A program made the translations under genes and the position numbers. A stretch of DNA of 64,000 nucleotides from Bacillota bacterium (GTDB lineage: Bacteria > Bacillota > Sulfobacillia > Sulfobacillales > Sulfobacillaceae). Of the stretch, positions 43,173-53,017 are shown in pieces; positions within the stretch are counted from its first letter, which is position 1; the number at the start of each line of letters is the position of its first letter. The notes under the pieces are model-generated. The model was not told the origin of the DNA and did not search any database. It worked only from the letters and a program-made list of their open reading frames with translations. The stretch is taken from positions 1-64,000 of the forward strand of contig JAIMBD010000009.1 of the NCBI GenBank assembly GCA_023511625.1, in the 5' to 3' direction.

Positions 43173-44644
43173 CAGCGCATCCCTCCTTTCCCGATTCCGG
43201 TCCCCACGGCCGCATGCCCGACCAACCCCACCGCCCGGTAGAGCGTAGGCGCCGCCCGGCTGGTGATCGACGCGGGCCAGACGCCAAGCAACAGGATGAG
43301 GCCGGCCATGGGAAGCACAAACGCCAGCTGCCGCGGGCCAAGGTCGCGGCCCGGAGCCGGAGCCGTCGGCGGCGGCCCCTGCATCGTCCCCTGGAACAGG
43401 CGTAACATGTACCAAGCCGCCACCACCAGCACGATGACTGCCACCACCGCAAAACCCACGGCACCGGCGACCAACCCTTGGACGATGAGGTACTCGCCCA
43501 CAAATCCCGGCAGGCCGGGCAACCCCAGCACGGCTAAGGCGAAGAATTGAAAGTACGCCGCCAGCCGCGGCAGGTGGCGGGACAATCCGCCGAGCCGGCC
43601 CAGCTCTCGCGTCCCGGTGGCCTCCTCCAACCATCCCAAGAGGATGAACAGTCCCCCCACCATCAACCCATGGGCCACCATCTGGAAGGTGGCCCCGAGG
43701 ATCCCGGCCCGGGTCAACGAGAAGACGCCGAGCGCGATCATCCCGAGGTGAGACATCGAAGCGTAGGCCGCCACCAACTTGGTGTCTTTTTGCCGCAGTG
43801 CCACCAGCGCTCCGTACACGAGGTCGACGGCAGCCCACACCAACAGCCCCATGCGCAAGGGAACAAGTGCCGGGCCAAACAGCGGCAACAAGACGCGCAA
43901 CAGCCCAAAAATCCCGGCCTTGGACAACACCCCTGCCAACAAGGCCGTCACCGGTGCCGGCGCTTCGCTGTAAGCCTCCGGCATCCAGCCGTGCAGGGGC
44001 CATAACGGCGCCTTGATGGCGAAGGCGATGAGGAACGCCGTAAGGAGCCACCCCACGGAGCCCGCAGGCCATGGCGTTCCGGCCAAGGCCGCGATTTCAA
44101 ACGTGTACCGCCCCGTCACCTCGGCGTGGATCACCGCCACGGCCACAATCCCCACCAACATGAAGAGGCTCCCCACCAAGTTCATGATGAGCCACTTCAG
44201 GGCCGCCGCGCGCGCCTGCGGCCGAGGCGCCGCACTGAGAAGGAAAAAGATGGGGATGAGGATGGCCTCCCAGAAGAGGTAGAAGACGAAGAGGTTCAGG
44301 GCTAAAAAGAGCCCCATGGTGGCGAACTCGAGCAAGAGCAGCCAGAAAAAGTAGGTGCGGCCCCGCTCCGCCGGCGACACGAACACGGCGGCCCACGTCA
44401 GGACCGCAGACAGGCCGAGGAGGAAGAGAGAAAGCCCGTCCACTCCCAGGTGAAAGCGAATCCCCCACTCCGGAATCCAGTTCCACACCAAGGCCAGTCG
44501 ATGCGGAGCGCGGACCAGGACCGCTGCCCACACCGCCACCTCCGCCAACGCCCCAATCGTTGCCGCAGCCTTGGCCGCCGCCTTGGGCAGTATCCAGAGC
44601 ACTCCGCTCATCCCCAAGGGGACGAGCAACAACGCCCACAACAT
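43172..44644 (-). CDS. nuoM: NADH-quinone oxidoreductase subunit M
   Basis: Antiporter-like proton-pumping subunit, 490 residues. It shows the FYLFWEAILIPIFFLL segment with the channel Glu, the IKAPLWPLHGWMPEAYSEAPAPV signature of Mrp-type antiporters and AYASMSHLGMIALG. It lies 20 bp after nuoL and overlaps nuoN by one base. Confidence 0.96.
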   Translation of the reverse strand: MLWALLLVPLGMSGVLWILPKAAAKAAATIGALAEVAVWAAVLVRAPHRLALVWNWIPEWGIRFHLGVDGLSLFLLGLSAVLTWAAVFVSPAERGRTYFFWLLLLEFATMGLFLALNLFVFYLFWEAILIPIFFLLSAAPRPQARAAALKWLIMNLVGSLFMLVGIVAVAVIHAEVTGRYTFEIAALAGTPWPAGSVGWLLTAFLIAFAIKAPLWPLHGWMPEAYSEAPAPVTALLAGVLSKAGIFGLLRVLLPLFGPALVPLRMGLLVWAAVDLVYGALVALRQKDTKLVAAYASMSHLGMIALGVFSLTRAGILGATFQMVAHGLMVGGLFILLGWLEEATGTRELGRLGGLSRHLPRLAAYFQFFALAVLGLPGLPGFVGEYLIVQGLVAGAVGFAVVAVIVLVVAAWYMLRLFQGTMQGPPPTAPAPGRDLGPRQLAFVLPMAGLILLLGVWPASITSRAAPTLYRAVGLVGHAAVGTGIGKGGMR

Positions 44645-44664
44645 GCGAATCCTCCTCTGCCGTG

Positions 44665-46542
44665 CTAGACGCGGATCAAATAGTAGGCCAGGATGGCGCC
44701 CAACCCCACCAGGATGGACAGGCCGTATCGCCGCACGTACCCCGACTCCAATGGCCTCAGGTCCTCAGCCCAGGCGGCCACCGTGCGCCCGATGGCCCGC
44801 ACCCCATCCAGCACAGCCGGTTCCACCGCACTCTCGAACGCGCTGCCCACCGCCTTCAACGGAGACACCACGGCCCAGGTCCAGGCCTGGTCCATGCCCC
44901 ACGCCGCCAGCATCCAGCGGCCGGGGATGCGGTCGGTTCCGGCCTTCGCCGGCACCTGGCGGACGCCATACAGGACATAAGCCACCAGCCCGCCCACTAC
45001 TGCCAGCCCCACCGTCAACCCGGTAGAAAAGAGCGGGCCCTCCTGCAGCGCGGCCGTCCCGGCCCCCGGATAGGCGTGAAAGGTCGGGGCCAACCAGGCG
45101 TCGAGCCCCCGGCCGAACCCCCCGCCGATGACTGCCAACACCGCCAGCAGCAAGACCGGAACCGTCATCACTGCCGGGGCCTCATGGGCGTGGTGGTACA
45201 GCCCCTCATCGCGCACCGGACCGAAGAAGGTGAGGAAGAAGGCGCGGAACATGTAAAACGCCGTCATGCCGGCCGTGAGCACGCCCACCCCCCAAAGCAC
45301 CCAATGCCCCTCGTTGAAGGCCTGCCCCAGGATGGCCTCTTTGCTAAAGTACCCCGAGAACGGCGGAATCCCGGCGATGGCGAGACATCCCACAGCGAAG
45401 GCCCCGGCCGTCCACGGCATCTTGCGGCCGAGTCCTCCCATGCGGCCGAGGTCTTGTTCGCCCCCGAGCGCATGAATCACCGAGCCGGCCGCCAGGAACA
45501 GCAGCGCTTTGAAGAAGGCGTGGGTCAGAAAATGGAATACTCCGGCCGTCAGTGCCCCCACCCCCACGCCGAGGAACATGTAGCCCAGTTGGCTTAAGGT
45601 GGAGTAGGCCAAGACCTTTTTGATGTCCTGTTGGTAAAAGGCGATGCTGGCGGCAAAGATGGCCGTAAAGGCCCCGATGTCGCCCACCAACGCCTCAACG
45701 CCAGGGGCCAGCCGCAAGAGCGGATAGATGCGGACCATGAGGTAGACCCCGGCCGTCACCATGGTCGCGGCGTGAATCAGGGCCGACACCGGAGTGGGGC
45801 CTTCCATGGCATCGGCCAACCACATGTGCAGCGGAAACTGCGCCGACTTGGCCATGGCTCCGACGTAGAGCAAAAAGGCAGTCCAGTCGAAAAACGGATC
45901 CCCCGGCTGCGCGTGGGCAAAGACTTGAAACAGCGCCGGATACGACAGCGCATGGTAGCGCAGGTACAACAACACCAAACCCAACAAGATCCCGGCGTCG
46001 CCGAGCGTGTTCATGACAAAGGCCTTCTTCGCCGCGGCCACCGCCGATGGGCGCTCGTACCAAAACCCGATCAAGAAATAGGAGGCCAAACCCACCAAGG
46101 CCCAGCCGATGAGGAGCACGGCGAGGTTGCCGGCCAGCACCAGGAGCAGCATGGCAAAGATAAAGAAGTTGAGGTAGGCGAAGTAGCGCGCCTCCCCCGG
46201 GTCACCGTCCATGTAGCCGATGGAGTAGACGTGGATCAGGAACCCGACCCCGGTGATGACCAGCACCCACACCCCCGACAGGGGGTCTAAGAACAGCCGC
46301 CAGTGCACGGCCGGCCCAAATCCCGTCACCCACGCAAAGAGCGTGCTCTCCATCGCCCGCGCCTGCACCGGCAGGTGGCCGAGCGCCAGCACCGGCCCCA
46401 AGGCCAGCACGAAGCTTACCAGCACCATCAGGCTGGCCCACGCTCCCACCCAGCGCCGCGGAACCCCGTGGCCCAGTGCCGCGATCGACGCCGCTCCGAA
46501 AAGCGGAGGCCACAACACCGTCGCCAATCCATTCATCCCCAT
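44665..46542 (-). CDS. nuoL: NADH-quinone oxidoreductase subunit L
   Basis: Distal proton-pumping subunit, 625 residues, with the SAQFPLHMWLADAMEGPTPVSALIHAATMV signature split across the channel and AYSTLSQLGYMFLG. The C-terminus contains the long amphipathic/lateral helix region of NuoL after about residue 500 and ends in a final membrane helix (LSILVGLGAILAYYLI). It follows nuoK after 34 bp. Confidence 0.96.
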   Translation of the reverse strand: MGMNGLATVLWPPLFGAASIAALGHGVPRRWVGAWASLMVLVSFVLALGPVLALGHLPVQARAMESTLFAWVTGFGPAVHWRLFLDPLSGVWVLVITGVGFLIHVYSIGYMDGDPGEARYFAYLNFFIFAMLLLVLAGNLAVLLIGWALVGLASYFLIGFWYERPSAVAAAKKAFVMNTLGDAGILLGLVLLYLRYHALSYPALFQVFAHAQPGDPFFDWTAFLLYVGAMAKSAQFPLHMWLADAMEGPTPVSALIHAATMVTAGVYLMVRIYPLLRLAPGVEALVGDIGAFTAIFAASIAFYQQDIKKVLAYSTLSQLGYMFLGVGVGALTAGVFHFLTHAFFKALLFLAAGSVIHALGGEQDLGRMGGLGRKMPWTAGAFAVGCLAIAGIPPFSGYFSKEAILGQAFNEGHWVLWGVGVLTAGMTAFYMFRAFFLTFFGPVRDEGLYHHAHEAPAVMTVPVLLLAVLAVIGGGFGRGLDAWLAPTFHAYPGAGTAALQEGPLFSTGLTVGLAVVGGLVAYVLYGVRQVPAKAGTDRIPGRWMLAAWGMDQAWTWAVVSPLKAVGSAFESAVEPAVLDGVRAIGRTVAAWAEDLRPLESGYVRRYGLSILVGLGAILAYYLIRV

Positions 46543-46576
46543 CGCCGACGCCCCTTTGCCGGTTTTCTCCCTCGCG

Positions 46577-46879
46577 CTAACCCTTCAGCCGCGAGATCTC
46601 GTCGATATTCAGCCGATGACGGCGATGGTAGACCGACACGATTAGGGCCAGCCCAATGCCTACCTCCGCCGCCGCCGTGGCGATGATCAAAAACGCCATC
46701 ACCTGCCCGCTGAGGGCGTGGTGTTGGCGGGCGAAGGCCACAAAGGCCAACGCCGCTGCGTTCCACATCATCTCAGCCGCCATGAACATGATCAGCGGGT
46801 TGCGCCGCGTCAACACCCCAATGGCGCCCACCGCAAAGATGGCCACTGCCACCGCCACCGTCCACGTGGTTGCTGTCAC
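46577..46879 (-). CDS. nuoK: NADH-quinone oxidoreductase subunit K
   Basis: Small three-helix membrane subunit of 100 residues with the two channel glutamates in MFMAAEMMWNAA and ATAAAEVGIGLAL. GTG start behind GGGGGCAGGG, 22 bp after nuoJ. Confidence 0.95.
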   Translation of the reverse strand: MTATTWTVAVAVAIFAVGAIGVLTRRNPLIMFMAAEMMWNAAALAFVAFARQHHALSGQVMAFLIIATAAAEVGIGLALIVSVYHRRHRLNIDEISRLKG

Positions 46880-46901
46880 CCGGCCCTGCCCCCTTCCCTG
46901 G

Positions 46902-47423
46902 TCATCGCTCCGATCCTGGTTCCGAACTGCGGGACGGCCGTTCGGGCCGATTGAGTACCAAGACCCCCAGGGCCGCCGTAAGCAGCATCATCGCCACCGC
47001 GAGAAGGTAGGGGAAGCCCCTGCCCCAAAGTGCCGCCCCCAGGGCGTTGAGGGTCCCCACCGGTCCCGCCGGGCCTAGGCCTGAAGACGGGGTTTGGGCC
47101 AGGATCAGCACCAGCACGAGGCCGATGGCCACGGACAGGCCCCCGGCCCACCATCGCTGACCGGAAAGGATTTCCGGAGCTTCCTGCTCCTCCTTGCCGG
47201 CCGTCAACAGCGTGACCACGAACAGGAAGAGGACCATGATGGCCCCCGCATAGACGATGACCTGGGCCGCGGCCAGAAACTCTGCCGACAGCATCAGATA
47301 CAACAGGGCCAAGGCCAGGATGTTGAGAATAAGGCTGATGGCGCTGTGCACCGGCTGGCGCGCCGCCACCACCCCCACCGCGGCCAATACCGCGATGATG
47401 CCCACCAGATAAACGCCCCACAC
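46902..47423 (-). CDS. nuoJ: NADH-quinone oxidoreductase subunit J
   Basis: Five-helix membrane subunit of 173 residues, with the conserved QVIVYAGAIMVLFLFVV helix containing the pi-bulge region of the proton pathway. GTG 47423 has AAAGGTG upstream. It follows nuoI after 37 bp. Confidence 0.94.
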   Translation of the reverse strand: MWGVYLVGIIAVLAAVGVVAARQPVHSAISLILNILALALLYLMLSAEFLAAAQVIVYAGAIMVLFLFVVTLLTAGKEEQEAPEILSGQRWWAGGLSVAIGLVLVLILAQTPSSGLGPAGPVGTLNALGAALWGRGFPYLLAVAMMLLTAALGVLVLNRPERPSRSSEPGSER

Positions 47424-47460
47424 GGCACCTTTCCCCTTTTTGCCGTCCGCCTCCGGCGCC

Positions 47461-47898
47461 TTACTTGCGCACGGGAGGATGCAACAGCTCCTCTTTGTCC
47501 GCGATCATGTCCAATCGGCTGTACGCGGCTAGCTCGTTGAACGGCGTCAGCCGCACCGCATTGGTGGGGCACGCCTCTTCGCACATCCCACAGAAGATGC
47601 AGCGGATGAGGTCGACCTCGTAGTCGACCGAGTACCGGTCGGTCCACGAGATCGGCTTGCCCGGCTCGGCCTCGGCCGCCACTACGCGGATCGCGTTGGC
47701 CGGGCAGACCGCTTCGCACAGCCCGCACCCTACGCACAGCTCATGCCCGTCCTCGTCCTTGGCCAGCATGTGCTTGCCGCGAAAGCGCGGCGCGTACTCG
47801 CGGCGCTTCTCGGGATACGCGATGGTGTCGCGGGGCTCGGTCAGGGCCTTGAAGGTGGTCCCTAACCCCTTGGCCAACGCCTTCACCGTCTTGAACAT
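47461..47898 (-). CDS. nuoI: NADH-quinone oxidoreductase subunit I
   Basis: Peripheral-arm 2×[4Fe-4S] ferredoxin subunit carrying clusters N6a and N6b. The 145 residues contain CVGCGLCEAVCP and CIFCGMCEEACP. ATG 47898 is chosen because GGGGGG lies six bases upstream and the family begins here; a start at 47922 is less likely. It lies 66 bp after nuoH. Confidence 0.95.
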   Translation of the reverse strand: MFKTVKALAKGLGTTFKALTEPRDTIAYPEKRREYAPRFRGKHMLAKDEDGHELCVGCGLCEAVCPANAIRVVAAEAEPGKPISWTDRYSVDYEVDLIRCIFCGMCEEACPTNAVRLTPFNELAAYSRLDMIADKEELLHPPVRK

Positions 47899-47964
47899 CG
47901 TGCGCCCCCCTTTCCTTTCCAATCCTATCCAAATCCAATGCGCGGTTTCAGGCGCGTCGGACGC

Positions 47965-48951
47965 CTACAGGACGCCGCTGACGAAGGCCGCCGTCCCCAA
48001 CAGGTAGAGGAACGACACCGGCAACAGCACCTTCCACCCGAACGACATCAACTTGTCATAGCGAAATCGCGGCAGCGTGGCGCGAATCCAGATGAACAGG
48101 AAGACCACAATCCCGACTTTGATGAAGAACCACAGGATGGGCGGAAGAAATCCGGGCCCAAGCCAGCCGCCGAAGAACAGCGTCACCCAAAGGCCGCTGA
48201 CCGTGATGAGGTTGATGTACTCGGCCACGTAGTACAGCGCGAACCGCATCCCCGAATACTCCGTGTGATACCCGGCCACGAGCTCCGATTCCGCCTCGGG
48301 GAGGTCGAAGGGCGTGCGGTTGGTCTCGGCGATCATGGTGATGAAGAAGACCAAGAGCGGCACGATCTGCGGTAGCCAAAACCAACCCTCTCGCCGCTGG
48401 GCCAAGACGATTTGCTCCAAGTTGGCGGTGTGGGCCAGCATCAACACACCCATCGCCGAAAGCCCCATCGCCAACTCGTAGGAGATGATTTGCGCCGTGG
48501 CGCGAATGCCGCCCAACAGCGAGTACTTGTTCTGAGAGGCCCATCCGCCCAAGACGATCCCGTAGACGCCGAGCGAGCTGAAGGCGAACGCAATCAGGAG
48601 CCCGATGGACGGGTTGGCGATATCGAGGTCGACCGTCAGCCCGAAAACGTGGATAGGCGCGCCAAAAGGAATCACGGCGTCCACGGCCAAGGCGGCGAAG
48701 GCCGAGATGACCGGAGCCAGCCGATAGACCACCGGATCCGCCGAGGCCGGCATGAGGTCTTCCTTCAACATCATCTTGATGGCGTCGGCGATGGGCTGCA
48801 ACAACCCGCCTGGACCCACCCGGTTCGGGCCGAGCCTTAGCTGAAAGAAGCCCAAAAGCCGCCGCTCCAAGAGCATGGTGTAGGCGAATCCGCCCATCAA
48901 GATGGCAATCAACAACAGGACTTTGACGATCAGGATCACGAAGGCGATCAT
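47965..48951 (-). CDS. nuoH: NADH-quinone oxidoreductase subunit H
   Basis: Membrane subunit that forms the quinone chamber with NuoB and NuoD, 328 residues and eight helices. The ERRLLGFFQLRLGPNRVGP loop, the NRTPFDLPEAESELVAGYHTEYSG region (with its glutamates) and the final RATLPRFRYDKLM are clear signatures. The ATG overlaps the nuoG stop (ATGA). Confidence 0.96.
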   Translation of the reverse strand: MIAFVILIVKVLLLIAILMGGFAYTMLLERRLLGFFQLRLGPNRVGPGGLLQPIADAIKMMLKEDLMPASADPVVYRLAPVISAFAALAVDAVIPFGAPIHVFGLTVDLDIANPSIGLLIAFAFSSLGVYGIVLGGWASQNKYSLLGGIRATAQIISYELAMGLSAMGVLMLAHTANLEQIVLAQRREGWFWLPQIVPLLVFFITMIAETNRTPFDLPEAESELVAGYHTEYSGMRFALYYVAEYINLITVSGLWVTLFFGGWLGPGFLPPILWFFIKVGIVVFLFIWIRATLPRFRYDKLMSFGWKVLLPVSFLYLLGTAAFVSGVL

Positions 48952-51278
48952 CCGCCGCGCACCTCCAGCGGTTGGGCCACCGTCACCGGCCCTTCCCCAA
49001 TCTGGTACACCGGAGCTTCGGCCACTCCGATGGGAAGGAAGAGCAGGCCGCGTGGCACCGTCGGGTCAGGCCCGACCGACACCGTCCATCGGCGCCCCTC
49101 CCGCTCCAGGGTCAGGCGTCCGCCACTCGGCCCGGAACCGAAGGCCGCCCAGGTCTCGGGATGAACCCGCCCCCAGAAGGCCGGACGGCGGGGGGCCAAG
49201 ATCTCCGAGGGAGCGCCCTGGGCAAACACGTCGGCCTCGGCCACCACGTAGAGCTGGTCGCCCGCCAGGCGCCACGGAGGCGGGGCAGCGATACTAGGCA
49301 GATCTTCGGCCTCCGGACGCTGGGGACGGGGGAGCAGCCCCGCCTCGGTCCCGACCATGGGGTCCCACGCTTCGGGCGTCCACGGCCGCTTCAAGGCCCG
49401 CGCCAGCCCTGCAAGGATGCTGCGGACCGGTCGCGCGTCGCCCGGCGGCGCCACCGCTTCCGCCACCGGGGAAAGGCGCCCTTCCAGGGTGCTCCAGGTA
49501 CCGGCCTCCTCGGCCCAGGCCGCACCGGGAAGCCATACTCCAAACCGCTCGCCGCCCTGCGGCGGAAACAGGCCTTCGAAGACGGCGTATTCGACCCGCG
49601 CCAACGCCGCCTCCACCAGTCCCGCATCGGGCACCTCGCGCATGAGGTCGGCCCCCCACACCGCGAGGAAACGGATGGCGCCGGAAGCCGCCTGCTCCAA
49701 CAGTCGTCGCAAGGCCTCGTAACCGCCCGGAAACCCCGCCCACTCAAACCCGCGGGCGTTTTCTGGCCCAAACCCCGGCAACACCGGTGTGGGCCGGTCC
49801 CCCCGCACCGAAGCCAAGGCTCGCAGCACGGTCTCCACCTCAGGGTCGTGACCGTCCCAGACCAAAAGCGGCCGCTCGCTCGCCACCAAGACATGGCCCA
49901 AGGCCTCGGCTGCCGCCGGGTCCTCCGGTTCCCACGCCCCGAGTCCGGCCGCCACCGCCCGGGCCGCCGGGTGGTCTTTCGCCGCCCGCTGCAGTGCCCA
50001 GGCCAAGGTGGCCGCCATGGCTTGTGGCCGCACCACGAGGTCCCGCAGAGGCAAGGTCTCGCGTCCAAGCGGCCGCACCCCCACGCCCCAGCGCGGCAGG
50101 GCCGGCTTTCGCCGCCAGTGTTGCCGCAATTTGAGGTGCAGCACGGGCACCGCCCGGTAGGGGTCGGCCCCGATCAGAATCACCGCGTCGGCGGCCTCCA
50201 AATCGTCGTACGTGCCGTGCAGCCACGGCGGTAGATAGCCGCGCACGCGCTGGCTGATGGCCAGTTGGACCCCTGGACCCACCAAGGTCTCGGCGAATCG
50301 GCGCAGGTGGTAGGCGTCCTCCACCGTGTGCTGGCCGCCCACTACGAAGCCGACGGCTCCGGCCCCGTAGCGGTCGCGGACCTCCCCAAGCCACCGGGCC
50401 ACCTGGCGCAGGGCCGCCGCCTCCGGTACCGGCCGCCCCTCCAACCGAGCCGTGAGCAACCGGCTGGGGTGCACGGCGAAGTCATAGCCAAACCGCCCCC
50501 GGTCGCACAACCAGCCCCAGTCCCGATCAGGGATGGGACGCCCCTCCACGCGCATGACATGCTCCTCGCGGGCCGTGACGGTGACGGGGCAACCGACCGG
50601 GCAATGCGGGCACACCGAAGGATAGCGCACCTGGTTCCACGGTCGGGCCTTGAAGCGATACGCCGCCGAGGTCAGCGCGCCCACTGGGCACAGGTCGATG
50701 ACGTTGCCGGAGAAGGGACTGGTCACCGGGCGATCGTCGGCCGGAGCCACCACCGTTTCCACGCCCCGCCCCTTTAACATCAGCTGCGGCTCGCCGGCGT
50801 ACTCGCCTAAGAAGCGCACGCAGCGCTGGCACAAGACGCACCGCTCTTGGTCGATGAGGATGAAGTCGCTGATGGGGGCATCTTTGGCCCGCTCCAACTT
50901 GGACTCGGAAAACCGCCCAGCGGGAGGCCCGTAACGAAAAGTGTAGTCCTGCAGGAAGCATTCGCCGCCCTTGTCGCAGACTGGGCAGTCGAGCGGATGA
51001 TTAATGAGCAAAAATTCCAGGATGCCTTGCCGGCCCTTGTCTACGGCCGGACCCCGAGTGTGCACCACCATCCCTTCGGCCACGGGAGTGGTGCACCCGG
51101 TCACCAACTTGGGCATCTTCTCGACCTGCACCAGGCACATCCGGCAGGCCCCCAGCGGTCCCAAGGCAGGATGGTAGCAGTAGATCGGCACCTCGATCCC
51201 GATCTTGGCCGCCGCGTCGACGATCATGGTGCCCTCTGGCACCGTCACCGCTTGGCCATCAATGGTTAACCGTATCAT
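48948..51278 (-). CDS. nuoG: NADH-quinone oxidoreductase subunit G
   Basis: Large Fe-S subunit, 776 residues. The N-terminal [2Fe-2S] motif (CYHPALGPLGACRMC, residues about 33–47), the His/Cys-ligated N5 region, N4 (CVLCQRCVRFLGE) and an additional CPHCPVGC…C motif for the ancestral cluster N7 are present. A long degenerate molybdopterin-oxidoreductase domain follows. It starts inside the end of nuoF (20-base overlap). ATG 51278 is used because the open frame upstream is antisense-like noise. Cluster N7 is lost in many complexes, so its retention is notable. Confidence 0.94.
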   Translation of the reverse strand: MIRLTIDGQAVTVPEGTMIVDAAAKIGIEVPIYCYHPALGPLGACRMCLVQVEKMPKLVTGCTTPVAEGMVVHTRGPAVDKGRQGILEFLLINHPLDCPVCDKGGECFLQDYTFRYGPPAGRFSESKLERAKDAPISDFILIDQERCVLCQRCVRFLGEYAGEPQLMLKGRGVETVVAPADDRPVTSPFSGNVIDLCPVGALTSAAYRFKARPWNQVRYPSVCPHCPVGCPVTVTAREEHVMRVEGRPIPDRDWGWLCDRGRFGYDFAVHPSRLLTARLEGRPVPEAAALRQVARWLGEVRDRYGAGAVGFVVGGQHTVEDAYHLRRFAETLVGPGVQLAISQRVRGYLPPWLHGTYDDLEAADAVILIGADPYRAVPVLHLKLRQHWRRKPALPRWGVGVRPLGRETLPLRDLVVRPQAMAATLAWALQRAAKDHPAARAVAAGLGAWEPEDPAAAEALGHVLVASERPLLVWDGHDPEVETVLRALASVRGDRPTPVLPGFGPENARGFEWAGFPGGYEALRRLLEQAASGAIRFLAVWGADLMREVPDAGLVEAALARVEYAVFEGLFPPQGGERFGVWLPGAAWAEEAGTWSTLEGRLSPVAEAVAPPGDARPVRSILAGLARALKRPWTPEAWDPMVGTEAGLLPRPQRPEAEDLPSIAAPPPWRLAGDQLYVVAEADVFAQGAPSEILAPRRPAFWGRVHPETWAAFGSGPSGGRLTLEREGRRWTVSVGPDPTVPRGLLFLPIGVAEAPVYQIGEGPVTVAQPLEVRGG

Positions 51279-52554
51279 ACCTGTTCGCCCCCAGCGGGCA
51301 ACCGTGCTCGCGCACGTGCGCCTCGAATTCGTCCCGGAAATGGCGGATCGCGCTGACCATAAACCCGAGGGAAGCATCCCCTAGCGGGCACAGGCACTTG
51401 CCACCGATGTTGTCGGCAAGGTCCAGGAGAAGCTCTAGGTCGCGATCGGTCCCCGCCCCCGCCTCCAGGCGCTCCAGGACGTTGGCCATCCAGTAGGTGC
51501 CCTCGCGGCAAGGCGTGCACTTGCCGCACGACTCTACGCGATAGAACTTCACGAGACGGGCCGCTGCCGCCACCATGCAGGTGCGGTCGTTCATGACGAT
51601 ACAGCCGCCGGACCCCAGCATGGTTCCCGCTGCCATCATCGATTCGTAGTCCAGCGGGGTGTCGATCTGATCCGGCGTCAAGAGCGGCACCGAGCTGCCA
51701 CCGGGGATGATGGCCTTCAGCTGCCCCGGCTCCACGCCCCCGGCGTAGGTTTCGATCAACGTGCGCAAGGGCGTCGCCAAAGGCACCTCGTAATTGCCCG
51801 GCCGCCGCACGTGACCGCTGACGGACATGATCTTGAGTCCCGGGCTCTTCTCGGTGCCCATGCTCCGGTACCATTCCGCGCCGTGGAGGATGAGCATGGG
51901 CACGTTGGCGATGGTCTCGACGTTGTTGACGATGGTCGGCTGTCCGTACAGACCGGCCACGGCTGGAAACGGCGGCTTTAAGCGCGGCTGCCCGCGTTTG
52001 CCTTCGAGCGACTCCAAAAGTGCCGACTCCTCGCCGCAGATGTACGCGCCGGCTCCCCGATAAAGGTGGATGTCCAGGGAGTACCCGCTGTCGAGGATGT
52101 TCTCGCCGAGATAGCCGCGGGCGTACGCCTCGCGAATGGCCCGGCGCAGCTGTTCCGCTCCGTGCAAAAACTCGCCCCGACAGTAGATGTAGGCCTCGTG
52201 ACTGCCGATGGCGTAGGCCGAGATGACCATGCCCTCGATGAGCTGGTGCGGGTTGTGCTCGATCAGTTCGCGGTCCTTGAAGGTCCCCGGTTCGGCTTCG
52301 TCCGAATTGACCACGAGATAGCGGGGGCGCCCATCGTTGGGCAGAAATCCCCACTTCATGCCGGTGGGAAACCCGGCGCCGCCGCGCCCGCGCAACCCAG
52401 AGGCCTTGACTAAGTCCACCACTGCCTGCGGCGTGAACTCCTTGAGCGCGCGGCGCAGGGCGCTGTACCCCTCGTGGGCTTCGTAGACGGCGATCTGGTC
52501 GATGTCCGGCACCTCGCGGTGCCGCAGCAGATAGTAGCGCTGCCCGTCCGCCAC
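51259..52554 (-). CDS. nuoF: NADH-quinone oxidoreductase subunit F
   Basis: NADH-binding FMN flavoprotein of 431 residues that also holds cluster N3. Visible are GRGGAGFPTGMKW (FMN/NADH loop), YICGEESALLESLEG, and the cluster motif SCGKCTPCREGT with the distal Cys in GGKCLCPLG. It starts 2 bp after nuoE ends, so the E–F–G input module is contiguous, meaning this is a NADH-using complex, not a ferredoxin-type one. Confidence 0.96.
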   Translation of the reverse strand: MADGQRYYLLRHREVPDIDQIAVYEAHEGYSALRRALKEFTPQAVVDLVKASGLRGRGGAGFPTGMKWGFLPNDGRPRYLVVNSDEAEPGTFKDRELIEHNPHQLIEGMVISAYAIGSHEAYIYCRGEFLHGAEQLRRAIREAYARGYLGENILDSGYSLDIHLYRGAGAYICGEESALLESLEGKRGQPRLKPPFPAVAGLYGQPTIVNNVETIANVPMLILHGAEWYRSMGTEKSPGLKIMSVSGHVRRPGNYEVPLATPLRTLIETYAGGVEPGQLKAIIPGGSSVPLLTPDQIDTPLDYESMMAAGTMLGSGGCIVMNDRTCMVAAAARLVKFYRVESCGKCTPCREGTYWMANVLERLEAGAGTDRDLELLLDLADNIGGKCLCPLGDASLGFMVSAIRHFRDEFEAHVREHGCPLGANRYDTVNH

Positions 52555-52555
52555 C

Positions 52556-53017
52556 CTATTCGTCCTCCTTCAAAAGCGCCTCAAAGGCCTCTGGGGGAAC
52601 CGGCCCCCGGTACCGCAGGTTGACCTGGGCCACCGGCGCGAGGTCGCAGGCCGCCAAGCACTCGGCTTCAAACAAGCTCACGGCGCCGTCGGGCGTGGTC
52701 TGCCCTTGGCGGATACCGAGATGCGCCTCCAACCGGTGCATCAAGGCGTCAGCCCCTTTGAGGGCGCAGGGGAGGCCGACACAGACGTGGATCACCCGCC
52801 GGCCCACCGGCCGCTTGTAAAACAAGGTGTAAAAGGAGGCCACCGACTCCACCGTCGTCACGGGCAAGTCCAGGAGCGTCGCCACGTCCGCGAGGGTCTC
52901 GGGAGAAAGCCATCCCTCTTCGGTCTGGATCCGATGCAACAGCGGCAGCAGCGCCGAGTGGGCCCGGGGAAACTCCTGCTTCAACTCCTCGGCCCAGGTC
53001 TGCCAATGCGGCTTCAT
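52556..53017 (-). CDS. nuoE: NADH-quinone oxidoreductase subunit E
   Basis: Thioredoxin-fold [2Fe-2S] subunit (cluster N1a) of 153 residues. An N-terminal helical region (ALLPLLHRIQTEEGWLSPE) is followed by VCVGLPCALKG and ECLAACDLAP, giving the four cluster cysteines. ATG 53017 overlaps the nuoD stop (ATGA); a longer frame start is noise. Confidence 0.95.
   Translation of the reverse strand: MKPHWQTWAEELKQEFPRAHSALLPLLHRIQTEEGWLSPETLADVATLLDLPVTTVESVASFYTLFYKRPVGRRVIHVCVGLPCALKGADALMHRLEAHLGIRQGQTTPDGAVSLFEAECLAACDLAPVAQVNLRYRGPVPPEAFEALLKEDE

Noticed and set aside
43173-44072. N-terminal extension of nuoN over nuoM
   Set aside because: nuoM occupies this stretch with conserved motifs; the coupled ATGA start at 43172 is clear.
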